From Alkalihalobacillus sp. AL-G (GTDB lineage: Bacteria; Bacillota; Bacilli; Bacillales; Fictibacillaceae), in the NCBI RefSeq assembly GCF_030643805.1, contig NZ_CP094656.1, positions 1,674,001 to 1,738,000 on the forward strand: a stretch of 64,000 nt of DNA, written 5' to 3'. Position 1 is the stretch's first letter. Every line of letters begins with the position of its first letter. Made by a program: the position numbers and the translations under genes. Shown in pieces: positions 17,670-26,214 of this stretch. The notes beneath the pieces were generated by a model. The model saw nothing but the letters and a program-made list of their open reading frames with translations, was not told where the DNA came from and made no database searches.

Positions 17670-18635
17670 TTACTCATATTTTCCAAGCTGTCGTCGGTAT
17701 TCCGCGATCGTCCTCTTTAACCCTTCTTGGAGGTCGATTTCAGGCTTCCAGTCCAATTGTTTCATAGCTTTGGAGATATCTGGACACCGGATTTGCGGAT
17801 CATCTATAGGAAGGTCCTTAAAGACAATCGGGCTGCATGATCCTGTCAGTTTTTTGATGAGTTCCGCCACTTCCAATATTGTATATTCTTCCGGGTGCCC
17901 GATGTTATATATTTCCCCGGTGGCGCATTCCGTTCCCATCATCTTTTGGAAGCCTCTTATTGTATCATCTACATAGCAAAACGAGCGAGTTTGCATTCCA
18001 TCCCCATAAATTGTTAGTTCTTTATTCGTAAGTGCTTGAGTGACAAGGTTGGAAATGACCCGTCCATCGTATTGCGCGAGTCCGGACGAATACGTGTTGA
18101 ATATTCTTGCAACCGTCACTTTCGTATCGAACTCGGTATGATACAAATAACAGTAAACTTCACCAAGCCTTTTGGATTCATCGTAACACGCTCTTGGTCC
18201 GCAAGTAGTTACATTTCCACGATATGTTTCAGGCTGCGGGTGCACGAGGGGGTCGCCGTATATTTCACTCGTACTCGAATAAAGCAGTTTAGCCCCCGTT
18301 CTTTTTGCTAATTCAAGCATGTTCTTCGTTCCGATCGTATTTACTGAAATCGTTCCTAGCGGGTCTTTTTGATACATTTTCGGTGAAGCGGGTGAAGCGA
18401 GGTGATAGATCTCCTCTACATTTTGAAGGATTTCCAGATCGATCAATGGTTCTGAACAAATGTCTCCTTCGATGAAAGTGAAATTCGGATATGAGGTCAG
18501 TCTTTTAACTTTTTCCATCCTTCCTGTTGAAATGTTATCGATTCCGGTTACGGAATAGCCATTATCAGTAAGTAAGGTTTTTGCTAAACAGCTACCAAGA
18601 AAACCGGCTACACCAGTGATTACCGCCTGTTTCAT
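17670..18635 (-). CDS. UDP-glucuronate decarboxylase-like SDR (probable UDP-xylose synthase)
   Basis: An extended SDR that closely fits the UXS group: GVAGFLGS, HLASPASPKMYQKDP, STSEIYGDP, RACYDESKRLGE (catalytic Tyr-x3-Lys), RIFNTYS and DGRVISNLV. UXS enzymes convert UDP-glucuronate to UDP-xylose plus CO2 using bound NAD. GGAGGGAAATC before the ATG at 18635 sets the start (321 residues). GalU and Ugd at 41-43 kb would supply the substrate. A dTDP-glucose 4,6-dehydratase is a less likely alternative, because the SPASP motif is typical of UXS. Confidence 0.85.
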   Translation of the reverse strand: MKQAVITGVAGFLGSCLAKTLLTDNGYSVTGIDNISTGRMEKVKRLTSYPNFTFIEGDICSEPLIDLEILQNVEEIYHLASPASPKMYQKDPLGTISVNTIGTKNMLELAKRTGAKLLYSSTSEIYGDPLVHPQPETYRGNVTTCGPRACYDESKRLGEVYCYLYHTEFDTKVTVARIFNTYSSGLAQYDGRVISNLVTQALTNKELTIYGDGMQTRSFCYVDDTIRGFQKMMGTECATGEIYNIGHPEEYTILEVAELIKKLTGSCSPIVFKDLPIDDPQIRCPDISKAMKQLDWKPEIDLQEGLKRTIAEYRRQLGKYE

Positions 18636-18786
18636 GATTTCCCTCCAATCAGATGACTTAAACCGGCTCACCATAATTGGCATTCTATACATATAATGTC
18701 AATAAAGGTTGAGGCATCTAGTTCAAACTATGTCAGCGATAGTCATTGTGTTTGGGCACGGTACAAATCATGAAGGAGGTGCTGCT

Positions 18787-19782
18787 GTGATTTTGGTAAC
18801 AGGTGGAGCGGGTTATATCGGCAGCAATATGGTAAGAAACCTGGTCAAGAACGGTTATGAAGTGGTCGTGTTGGATAATTTATCTACAGGTCATAAGGAG
18901 GCCGTACATCCAGATGCCATTTTCATTGAAGGGGATCTTCAAGATCGGGAAAGCCTGAAGACAGTCTTTTATAATCACCAGATTGAAGCCGTCATGCATT
19001 TCGCAGCCAATTGCTATGTAGGCGAGTCTGTCCTTCAACCACAAAAATATTATGAAAACAATGTGATTGGTTTCATCCATCTACTCAATGAAATGATTGA
19101 AGCGAAGGTGACTAGACTTGTTTTTTCATCCTCATGTGCGGTTTACGGGATACCGAAACAATCTGTCATTGATGAAAACACTGAAAGGGAACCTATATCT
19201 CCGTATGGTCGGACAAAGATGATCGCAGAAAAAGTGATCGAGGATTATAGCGAGGCTTATGGATTGAAGCATTGTATTTTAAGATATTTCAATGTTACTG
19301 GAGCTGATCTGGATGGTGTGCTTGGTGAGGATCATCAACCAGAAACCCACCTCATTCCGAACATTTTACAACATCTTCAAGGAAAGTCACATGCGGTAAG
19401 CGTATATGGAGTTGACTATGACACACCTGATGGTACATGTATACGTGATTATATCCATGTTTCAGACCTTGTTGAGGCACACTATTTGTCCCTAAAGAAG
19501 ATCCTCGGTAACCCTCCTGAAAACAGAGTATATAATTTAGGAAACGGTCGGGGATATTCAATAAAAGAAATCATACAGATGTGTGAGAAGGTAACAGGAA
19601 AGAAAGCACGAGTCATAGTGGAAAAGCGTAGACCAGGTGACCCGCCGCGGTTGATTGCCAGCATCCAGAAAGCCGTAACAGAACTCAAGTGGAATCCGAA
19701 AAATGACATGCAGTCTATCATTCAATCCGCATGGGATTGGTTTTGTAAACATCCAGATGGATATGAAGGTGAGAAAAGATGA
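18787..19782 (+). CDS. galE: UDP-glucose 4-epimerase
   Basis: Interconverts UDP-glucose and UDP-galactose. LVTGGAGYIGSNMV is the NAD site, SSSCAVYG and SPYGRTK give the Ser and Tyr-x3-Lys, and DGTCIRDYIHVSDLVEAHYL is the GalE substrate signature. AAGGAGG precedes the GTG at 18787, giving 331 residues; the open frame extends 26 codons upstream but without a ribosome site. It heads an operon with two overlapping glycosyltransferase genes, and its product feeds Glf. It is divergent from the UXS-like gene. Confidence 0.93.
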   Translation: MILVTGGAGYIGSNMVRNLVKNGYEVVVLDNLSTGHKEAVHPDAIFIEGDLQDRESLKTVFYNHQIEAVMHFAANCYVGESVLQPQKYYENNVIGFIHLLNEMIEAKVTRLVFSSSCAVYGIPKQSVIDENTEREPISPYGRTKMIAEKVIEDYSEAYGLKHCILRYFNVTGADLDGVLGEDHQPETHLIPNILQHLQGKSHAVSVYGVDYDTPDGTCIRDYIHVSDLVEAHYLSLKKILGNPPENRVYNLGNGRGYSIKEIIQMCEKVTGKKARVIVEKRRPGDPPRLIASIQKAVTELKWNPKNDMQSIIQSAWDWFCKHPDGYEGEKR

Positions 19783-20510
19783 TTTCCGTCATTACATGTA
19801 CGATGAGAGATGCTTGTATGAAAAATGTATTCGAAAATTATGAACGTCAACAGTTTGAAAAGAAAGAATTAATCATCTATTTGACGAGAGAAGATATGGA
19901 TCGATCAAAATGGGAAGAAGAGTCTAGTCGTTTTGACAATGTTTCAGTATTTCAAGTGAGTGAACGCATTTCACTCGGAGCCTGCTTGAATAAGGCGGTA
20001 CAACAAGCAAGGTATGATCTCATTGCAAACTTCGAGGATGATGATTATTATTCACCGAATTATTTGAGCGAATCGAACGCTGTATTGATTCAGTCAGGTG
20101 CAGATATCATAGGGAAAACAACCGTTTATCTCTATATGCCCGATAGAAAGATGCTAACGGAATTCAATTCGAACAATGAGCATCAATTTGTAAACGATCA
20201 AAAAAGGATTGGAAGCCAGTATTTACAGGGTGGCACTATATTTTTCAAGAAGGAGATCATCAATGACGTTCCATTTCGAGATCAAGTACGTGAATTGGAT
20301 CGTCTGTTTTGTCAGGACTGTGTAGCGAAAGGATTTAAAGTCTATTCTGCGGGGAAAGAGAGTTTCGTCTATATCCGGAATGATACGGATGGAAATCACA
20401 CGTGGAAGGTTCCGAACGATCTGATCATGAATGTAAGCCGATTGGTCGCTTATACCGATGATTTCAGGCCATATATAGCTACAAAGGACATCGAGGGGGA
20501 GAACGGTTGA
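19779..20510 (+). CDS. GT2-like glycosyltransferase (tandem copy A)
   Basis: A short (243-residue) GT-A type glycosyltransferase. It starts ISVITCTMRD, has a LIIYLTREDMD strand, and carries NFEDDDYYSPNYL as the probable metal-binding motif, then QGGTIFFKKEI and a C-terminal HTWKVPNDL. It is soluble, with no signal peptide. Its ATG overlaps the galE stop (ATGA), indicating coupled translation. The next gene is a paralogue with the same motifs. Donor and acceptor are unknown. Confidence 0.82.
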   Translation: MISVITCTMRDACMKNVFENYERQQFEKKELIIYLTREDMDRSKWEEESSRFDNVSVFQVSERISLGACLNKAVQQARYDLIANFEDDDYYSPNYLSESNAVLIQSGADIIGKTTVYLYMPDRKMLTEFNSNNEHQFVNDQKRIGSQYLQGGTIFFKKEIINDVPFRDQVRELDRLFCQDCVAKGFKVYSAGKESFVYIRNDTDGNHTWKVPNDLIMNVSRLVAYTDDFRPYIATKDIEGENG

Positions 20511-21220
20511 TTTCCGTCATAACATGCACGAACAAACAGGATTGTCTTTCAACGATACTTCAAAATTACATGCGGCAAACCTGGCAACATAAAGAGTTGA
20601 TCCTCATATTGAACAATGATGATTTGGATTTTGACGAATGGAAACAAAGCCTTTCACATATTCCGAACATATCAATCTATCAATTAAGCCAGGAGAAAAC
20701 ATTGGGGGAATGTCTGAATTACGGTGTATCGAAATCAAAGTATAACTATATTGCTAAATTTGATGATGATGACTATTATTCAAAGCACTACTTGAAGGAT
20801 AGCATTCGTACATTGAGAGAATCTCAGGCGAAGGTGGTAGGGAAAACAACCATCTATATGTACTTTGAAGAAGATCAATCTCTTCAACTGTATAACCCAT
20901 ACAAATATGCTCCGGATTCAGAAAAAATAAGCGAGAACCAATATGATCGGAAGGTAATGATGGGGGGAACACTTTTCTTTGAAAAGAAGATTCAAAGGGT
21001 TGTCCCTTTTCAGTCCACGAGTATAGGGGAAGATGCGAAATTTTGTGAAGATTGTCTGAACAATGATATTCCGATCTACTCCGGATCCAAGGATAATTAC
21101 GTTTATATAAGAAAATCTAATGACGCCCACACATGGAAGATCCAAAACCAAAAGCTTAGACGTTTTTGCACGCATTTGATCAAGACAGATCACTTTCAAG
21201 CGTATCTCTTTGATGAATAA
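20507..21220 (+). CDS. GT2-like glycosyltransferase (tandem copy B)
   Basis: Paralogue of the preceding gene: ISVITCTNKQD, LILILNNDDLD, KFDDDDYYSKHYL, MGGTLFFEKKI and HTWKIQNQKL occur in the same order. The start is a TTG overlapping the TGA of the previous gene (TTGA), with GAGGGGGAG upstream. It has 237 residues and ends the galE operon ahead of a strong hairpin. It is likely to act on the same glycan as its twin. Confidence 0.8.
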   Translation: MISVITCTNKQDCLSTILQNYMRQTWQHKELILILNNDDLDFDEWKQSLSHIPNISIYQLSQEKTLGECLNYGVSKSKYNYIAKFDDDDYYSKHYLKDSIRTLRESQAKVVGKTTIYMYFEEDQSLQLYNPYKYAPDSEKISENQYDRKVMMGGTLFFEKKIQRVVPFQSTSIGEDAKFCEDCLNNDIPIYSGSKDNYVYIRKSNDAHTWKIQNQKLRRFCTHLIKTDHFQAYLFDE

Positions 21221-21222
21221 GT

Positions 21223-21253
21223 AAGGGGAGTTGACGGAAGTCACTCCCCTTTT
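21223..21253 (+). terminator. Terminator between galE operon and a convergent small gene
   Basis: AAGGGGAGTTGAC pairs with GTCACTCCCCTT (one bulged base) around GGAA, followed by TTTT on the plus strand. It can also serve the minus-strand gene ending at 21268. Confidence 0.8.
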
Positions 21254-21267
21254 ACTAGGAATATGAG

Positions 21268-21537
21268 TTAAGCGACGATACGAATTGCATCGATCTTACG
21301 ACAGTCTACAATAAATGGATAGTCTTCATCCAGGAACGTTACACAGCAATCTTTTTTATCAAAGCATGCGAAAACGAGGTTCGGAAATTCTTCTCCGTCG
21401 AGGATTATGTCTACAACATCTCCAGTTCGAAGATCACGTAGTTGATCACAAGCACAGCTATCACATTTGTCACGATCTCTGTCACGTACGCCTCCTACTG
21501 CGTCGTTACAGCCACAATCATTATTAAATAAACTCAT
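21268..21537 (-). CDS. Small Cys-rich protein, CCVT/VDC family (copy 1), candidate spore-surface protein
   Basis: 89 residues, with a Cys/Asp-rich start (NNDCGCNDAVGG, DKCDSCACDQLRDL). A small beta-rich domain follows: TGDVVDIIL, FACFDKKDCCVTFLDED, FIVDCRKIDAIRIV. AAAGGAGG before the ATG at 21537 fixes the start. Three paralogues occur at 49386-50255. I do not know a named family with certainty. Size, cysteine pairs and position where B. subtilis has cotZYX make a spore coat or crust role plausible, but this is inference. Copies in one genome suggest oligomeric or layered use. Confidence 0.75.
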   Translation of the reverse strand: MSLFNNDCGCNDAVGGVRDRDRDKCDSCACDQLRDLRTGDVVDIILDGEEFPNLVFACFDKKDCCVTFLDEDYPFIVDCRKIDAIRIVA

Positions 21538-21787
21538 AATATTTTTTCCTCCTTTAATAAATGATATATGCACCCCACAATGCATAATTAAGGGTTACTA
21601 TACTATATTGCACTGGACTTCCATTTGAATGGGTCAAGACCTACAGAACGTAAAAATGTTTGTTCGCCTTGTCCGCATACAACCATTTCTCGTTGTATAG
21701 GTATGATTGTCCATACAGTTGTCCTTTGACTTCATACATATAAGTAAGTATCAATCGGTGCTTCTTTATAGTTAAAGGAGTGGAAGT

Positions 21788-21995
21788 ATGGCCAGTACAA
21801 AACTCGTTTTTTTACGTTCCTTAATTGGAACACCGCTTACTGAAGCAATCTACGAAAGTAAATGGAGAAATAATTCTTACGAATGTTATTTTAATTGATG
21901 TCGGAATGGACTGGAGCTTATTCAGGCAAAGTGGGTCCGGTGGATTGGGAGAAGTTTGGGTCCCTAACCGGAATATTTGCGCGATCGTCGTTTAA
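21788..21995 (+). other. Possible small gene(s), perhaps split by a frameshift
   Basis: AAAGGAGTGGAAGT precedes an ATG at 21788 that encodes 36 residues (MASTKLVFLRSLIGTPLTE...) to a stop at 21896. A second frame, open from a TTG at 21825 to a TAA at 21993, encodes KVNGEIILTNVILIDVGMDW and GGLGEVWVPNRNICAIVV. The strong ribosome site belongs to the first frame and the more protein-like sequence to the second. Either two overlapping small genes or one frameshifted gene fits. The rest of 21538-22056 holds no other gene I can support; 22002-22030 contains a GAGGGG/CCCCTC inverted repeat. Confidence 0.4.
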
Positions 21996-22056
21996 CAACC
22001 ATGAGGGGAGGCCGACTGGGTCGACCCCTCTGTACTTATTACTTTTCAGAGGTGGG

Positions 22057-23010
22057 ATGTTTTTGAGGAAGTTAAATGTTTTGTTCATTACAAAATACAT
22101 GCGATCATTTATTGAAAAGAGCACATTTTATCTCGGAGAAGAATTACAAGAGTTATGTAATCTGATGTACTGGTATGAAGATGGCAATTTGCCTGATATC
22201 ATTCATCAGGTTCCTGTACGGCCTGATTTTATTCTTTTTAATGATCAAAAACCGGATTATTGTCCATGGATACGCCATGTTGATAAAGTAACAATACCAA
22301 AAGGAACCCTCGTGCATGACCTTCATTATCGAATCCCGAGACGAAAAAAAATGTATCAAATAGATCAAATCGAGCATCTCTTCGTTCAATACCGTGATGC
22401 ATTTTTGAAATGGTATCCGGAGTACAAAGATCAGATGATCTGGTTACCGCATCATGTGCCGCAGAACATTTTCAAGGAATATAAACAACCAAAACAAATT
22501 AACCTGCTAATGGTTGGGATCTTATTAGAGTATGTTTATCCATTAAGAGTGGCAATGCATAATCGGTTTCGTAACGAACCTGGATTTATGTATGTTCAGC
22601 ACCCTGGTTATCGAAATATCCCCGAGAATAGAAAAAGTATTCCGACAGGTGTATCTTATGCAAAAATACTTAACCAATCGAAAGTTTTTTTGACATGCGA
22701 TTCGATATACCAATTTCCACTATTAAAATATTTTGAAGCTGCAGCTTGTGGAACATTGCTACTTGCACCAGGATCGGAAGAGTTAAGAGAACTAGGTTTT
22801 ATTGATGGGGAAACATTTGTAGACGTCAATGAAAAAACATTTTATGATAAAGCGTTGTATTTCCTACAACATGCCGAAGAACGTGAGCGTATTGCAAAAA
22901 AGGCTAAACAAATGATCCAACAAAGGCATACAACCAAAATTAGAGCAAAGCAACTTTTAACTTATATTGAACAGATTGTTTCTAAAGATAAAGGTGAAAG
23001 ACATGTTTAA
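22057..23010 (+). CDS. Glycosyltransferase, GT4/CgeB-like
   Basis: A GT-B glycosyltransferase of about 317 residues. The N-terminal strand is LNVLFITK, the middle carries NLLMVGILLEYVYPLR, and the C-terminal nucleotide-binding half has LLKYFEAAACGTLLLAPGSEE, resembling the CgeB/YkvP spore-maturation glycosyltransferases. The start is uncertain. The ATG at 22057 follows AGAGGTGGG closely, and a TTG two codons later is also possible. The frame extends to 21895, but that part overlaps other small frames. It overlaps the next GT2 gene by 8 bases. Confidence 0.78.
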   Translation: MFLRKLNVLFITKYMRSFIEKSTFYLGEELQELCNLMYWYEDGNLPDIIHQVPVRPDFILFNDQKPDYCPWIRHVDKVTIPKGTLVHDLHYRIPRRKKMYQIDQIEHLFVQYRDAFLKWYPEYKDQMIWLPHHVPQNIFKEYKQPKQINLLMVGILLEYVYPLRVAMHNRFRNEPGFMYVQHPGYRNIPENRKSIPTGVSYAKILNQSKVFLTCDSIYQFPLLKYFEAAACGTLLLAPGSEELRELGFIDGETFVDVNEKTFYDKALYFLQHAEERERIAKKAKQMIQQRHTTKIRAKQLLTYIEQIVSKDKGERHV

Positions 23011-23758
23011 AAAAAAGATTCCTAAGGTCTCAATCGTCATTCCATTTTTTAATTGTCCATACATCGATCGAGCGATTCAGAGTGCATTAGATCAGTCCTA
23101 CCGTAACTGTGAAGTGATCGTTGTCGATGACGGATCGACAGATCAAAGTGAACGAATCAAACCGTTCATGAGTAAAATCAATTATATACGGAAGGATAAT
23201 GGCGGCACAGCTACCGCATTAAATGCGGGAATCCGTTATGCTACAGGGGAGTATTTCTCCTGGTTAAGCTCAGATGATCTCTACCATCCTGAAAAAATCG
23301 CACGTCAACTTCAGTTTATGATGGATAAAAATGCGGTTATTTGTTACGGAAACTACCATTTGATAAACGAACGAGATCGGGTTACAAATGAGTCGATCGG
23401 ACTAGGATACAAAACTAAATGGCATTTTATGAGAGCGATGCGTTCTGGTTGCGTTATAAACGGTTGTACGGTGATGGCGCAGATTTCCGCAATAAAATCG
23501 GCAGGAATGTTTGATGAATCATTACCTTATACCCATGATTATGATTTATGGTTGAGGATGCTATTTTCCTACGATTTCTTTTACTTCGAAGAGCCGTTAG
23601 TTTACTACAGGGTACATGGCAATATGGGGTCTCAAAGGCATAAAGAAATCATTCCATTTGAGATTCGCACGGTTAAAAGGCGTCATCGAGATCAATTGAG
23701 TCGATTGATCAATATGAATGCGCGAGGACGACAGGTGCGTAATTTACGAAGGCACTAA
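23003..23758 (+). CDS. GT2 glycosyltransferase
   Basis: A 251-residue GT-A enzyme: KVSIVIPFFNCPYIDRAIQS, VVDDGSTDQS, DNGGTATALNAGI, SWLSSDDLYHPEKI and DYDLWLRM, then VYYRVHGNMGSQR. AAGGTGAAAG precedes the ATG at 23003, inside the end of the previous gene. It is very similar to the GT2 at 30048, down to the C-terminal HxNMGS motif, so the two likely transfer the same or related sugars. No membrane segment is seen. Confidence 0.87.
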   Translation: MFKKKIPKVSIVIPFFNCPYIDRAIQSALDQSYRNCEVIVVDDGSTDQSERIKPFMSKINYIRKDNGGTATALNAGIRYATGEYFSWLSSDDLYHPEKIARQLQFMMDKNAVICYGNYHLINERDRVTNESIGLGYKTKWHFMRAMRSGCVINGCTVMAQISAIKSAGMFDESLPYTHDYDLWLRMLFSYDFFYFEEPLVYYRVHGNMGSQRHKEIIPFEIRTVKRRHRDQLSRLINMNARGRQVRNLRRH

Positions 23759-23866
23759 AAGGGTTGGTTCATCGGGGTGAGACGTCGTGGTAACTCTATT
23801 AAATGTTAAGAAATAAGCAGTGTCTACTGTTTTAGTAGGCTTGTTTCACTTGTTTATACATTAAGA

Positions 23867-24055
23867 ATAGTATCGGTACATTTAGGCGATTGCCAGACTG
23901 AGGTTCGGCAATTGCCAGTTTTCTTTACACGTTAGGAAAGTATAACTTTTCAGCAAGAAGAATTACCGACGTTGGAGAAAAGTGTACGTCCCAAGTATAA
24001 GTGCAACTAGGGCGATCTCCTACACTAAGGCTTGGCGCTAGCCGAGTTTTCTTTA
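23867..24055 (+). repeat. Two degenerate copies of a ~62-bp dispersed repeat with terminator-like end
   Basis: Copy A is 23867-23927 and copy B 23993-24055. Both share a GGCGAT core, then a short hairpin and the tail TTTTCTTTA. In B the hairpin is CTTGGC-GCTA-GCCGAG. A third copy is at 48391-48452. The hairpin plus T-rich tail could end plus-strand transcription of the GT2 gene. The other bases of 23759-24052 show no gene. Confidence 0.7.
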
Positions 24056-25129
24056 TTGGGTAATATTTAATAGTGTTTGGTACATATTCAAAAATTCCTT
24101 CGTATAACGGTGAGGTGAGAACATTTTTGTTATATGTGCGAGTGCATTTTTGGTCAATTGATTCCGTAATCCCTTATCTCTGAGTAGTCGATCCCCTTTC
24201 TCAAAAGCTTCCGCGATTTTGTCATGATCATAGTACAGTCCTGTTACATCGTCGATAATAATACTCTTGATACCATCTGAGTCTGTTGAAAGTACCGGAC
24301 AGCGACAGCTCATCGCTTCGACTAATGAATATCCGAACCCTTCAACATGAGAAGTCGAACACAGAAATCCACCCGAATCAGCGATCTCGGAAAGTCGTAC
24401 TGCCATTGAATCGTTTGTAACCGAATTGAAGACAGACAAACGGCTCTTCAGGTTAAGCCTATCGATCATCCTCTCAAACTGCATTTGTTGGGTTTGTTTA
24501 GTAAGTGTGTGATCGATGAACATCCATAACTTCAGGTCAGGATGAGCTTGACAAAGTCGTTCTCCGATCTTTAAAAACGCCTTCCAATTCTTATTCTTTT
24601 CAATTCGACCAACCCAACCAACAATAGGTAAGTTCACAGGAGAACCAGAACGATAATGAAAAGTTTCTAAATCAAAACAATTGTGGAATGAGAATTGGGG
24701 TAATCCAGGTAGGTATTTAGTCGTTAGATTAGCAAGATGCTGAGTTTTCGGGTATAGAAGTCCGTCAGCATAATGAAGGATCATTGGTGCAGCCTTGGTT
24801 AAATAGCGGCGGGCTTGATTTATATTGCCAAGACCTTGATTTTCATAAACGAGAATACCTTTATAACCGGATGCTTTGATTGTACGAAGTAATAGATGAT
24901 TTGAACAAACAACGATAAGGTCATAGTTTTGTTTTTTAATTAAAGAAATAATGTCAGCTGGTTGTTTCAAGATATAGGATTGTATATTTACAATATTCTG
25001 GTGCCCAGATCCAGTATCTTGATAAAGAAGATGACATGTGATGCCACACTTTGATAATGCTTTTATCCGATGCCGATTGAGCGTCTCGACACCGCCACTT
25101 GAAATATAGAAAACAAATAACACTCTCAT
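24053..25129 (-). CDS. GT4 family glycosyltransferase
   Basis: A GT-B retaining glycosyltransferase of 358 residues. RVLFVFYISSGGVETLNRHR is the N-terminal acceptor loop typical of GT4. VGWVGRIEKNKNWKAFLKI opens the donor domain, and STSHVEGFGYSLVEAMSCRC carries the E-x7-E motif. AGAGGTGTAGTT precedes the ATG at 25129. It is the only glycosyltransferase in this part of the island read leftward and is divergent from the sulfotransferase gene. Confidence 0.88.
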   Translation of the reverse strand: MRVLFVFYISSGGVETLNRHRIKALSKCGITCHLLYQDTGSGHQNIVNIQSYILKQPADIISLIKKQNYDLIVVCSNHLLLRTIKASGYKGILVYENQGLGNINQARRYLTKAAPMILHYADGLLYPKTQHLANLTTKYLPGLPQFSFHNCFDLETFHYRSGSPVNLPIVGWVGRIEKNKNWKAFLKIGERLCQAHPDLKLWMFIDHTLTKQTQQMQFERMIDRLNLKSRLSVFNSVTNDSMAVRLSEIADSGGFLCSTSHVEGFGYSLVEAMSCRCPVLSTDSDGIKSIIIDDVTGLYYDHDKIAEAFEKGDRLLRDKGLRNQLTKNALAHITKMFSPHRYTKEFLNMYQTLLNITQ

Positions 25130-25303
25130 AACTACACCTCTAATAAATTGTTTATACAAAATTAATTGTACGCTAGACGTCTAGGTTTTGATTGTACATT
25201 TATATAAAATCAAGTGATGTTGTCCAACCAACAGAAGAATTTAAACATATATATGTATGTATATAATTTTCATTTATCAATCAATTAGAAAGGTTGAACT
25301 TCG

Positions 25304-26083
25304 ATGAATGTCCCTGTAAACCATACATTACCTCCTTTTTTGTTAAATTCAATTCCAAAAAGCGGTACGCATTTATTAAAACAACTCCTGCTTGGTATTC
25401 CAGGAATTCAGCACCACCCCGACAAAGGTATGTTCGGTCATTATGAATATCAAACGGAAATACAGATCAATCGAGCAAGAAATCTTCCAAACAATGAATT
25501 TATTAATGGACATTTATACTACTCTAAAAAATGGGAACACTTTTTCCATGATATGAACATGAAACAAATCTTTGTCATACGTGATCCACGTGATGTGGTC
25601 ATCTCTTATGCATACTTCATACCAAAACTTCCAATACATCCTTTATATACTACATTTACCCAAAAAGGATTTACACATCGTGACCGTATTAAATTTTTAA
25701 TAGAAGGTGGACAGCCAACCGATCCCAAAAAAGCATACCAACCAAACGTTCAAGACTGGTTTACTAGTTTTTCCGATTGGATGGATAAGGATAATGTCCT
25801 GACGATTCGTTTTGAAGAGCTCCTGTCATCACCATTTAAAAAAATCCAGACAGTAAATAAGATTATCCAGTTCTTGTGGGAGGATCGACCGGTTCCATTT
25901 ACTTCACCGATTCTAGTCGGAAAAATGATACAAAACATAAATCCGACAACATCACCAACCTATCGAAAAGGGAAGATAGGAGGTTGGAGAGAGGAATTTG
26001 ATGATGAATTAAAAAGAACATTTAAAATAATTGCAGGTGATCTTTTGATTGCTCTTAATTATGAAACAAATCAAAATTGGTAA
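25304..26083 (+). CDS. PAPS-dependent sulfotransferase
   Basis: A soluble sulfotransferase of 259 residues that should move sulfate from PAPS to a hydroxyl or amine acceptor. All three canonical PAPS-binding elements are visible: PKSGTHLL (residues 18-25, 5'-phosphosulfate loop), VIRDPRDVVISYAYF (91-105, 3'-phosphate site) and RKGKIGGWREEF near residue 225, matching the RKGxxGxW motif. There is no signal peptide. It is the first plus-strand gene after a divergent gap, followed by the amino-sugar genes, and sat/cysC lie 7 kb downstream on the same strand. The acceptor is probably an island-made glycan; this is inference. Confidence 0.9.
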   Translation: MNVPVNHTLPPFLLNSIPKSGTHLLKQLLLGIPGIQHHPDKGMFGHYEYQTEIQINRARNLPNNEFINGHLYYSKKWEHFFHDMNMKQIFVIRDPRDVVISYAYFIPKLPIHPLYTTFTQKGFTHRDRIKFLIEGGQPTDPKKAYQPNVQDWFTSFSDWMDKDNVLTIRFEELLSSPFKKIQTVNKIIQFLWEDRPVPFTSPILVGKMIQNINPTTSPTYRKGKIGGWREEFDDELKRTFKIIAGDLLIALNYETNQNW

Positions 26084-26214
26084 CCTTAGAGTATGGACAA
26101 GTGCCGTTTTTTCACTTTCAGCTGATATTCTAGTAGCTTGTCTATACTTATTGTAAATAAGTTTCATAGGTTATTACATGGATAATCGATCCTTGCATGT
26201 GAAAGGGGTTAAGA

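Noticed and set aside
22002-22030. Terminator from GAGGGG/CCCCTC arms
   Set aside because: The arms are only six bases with a long loop and no T run directly after.
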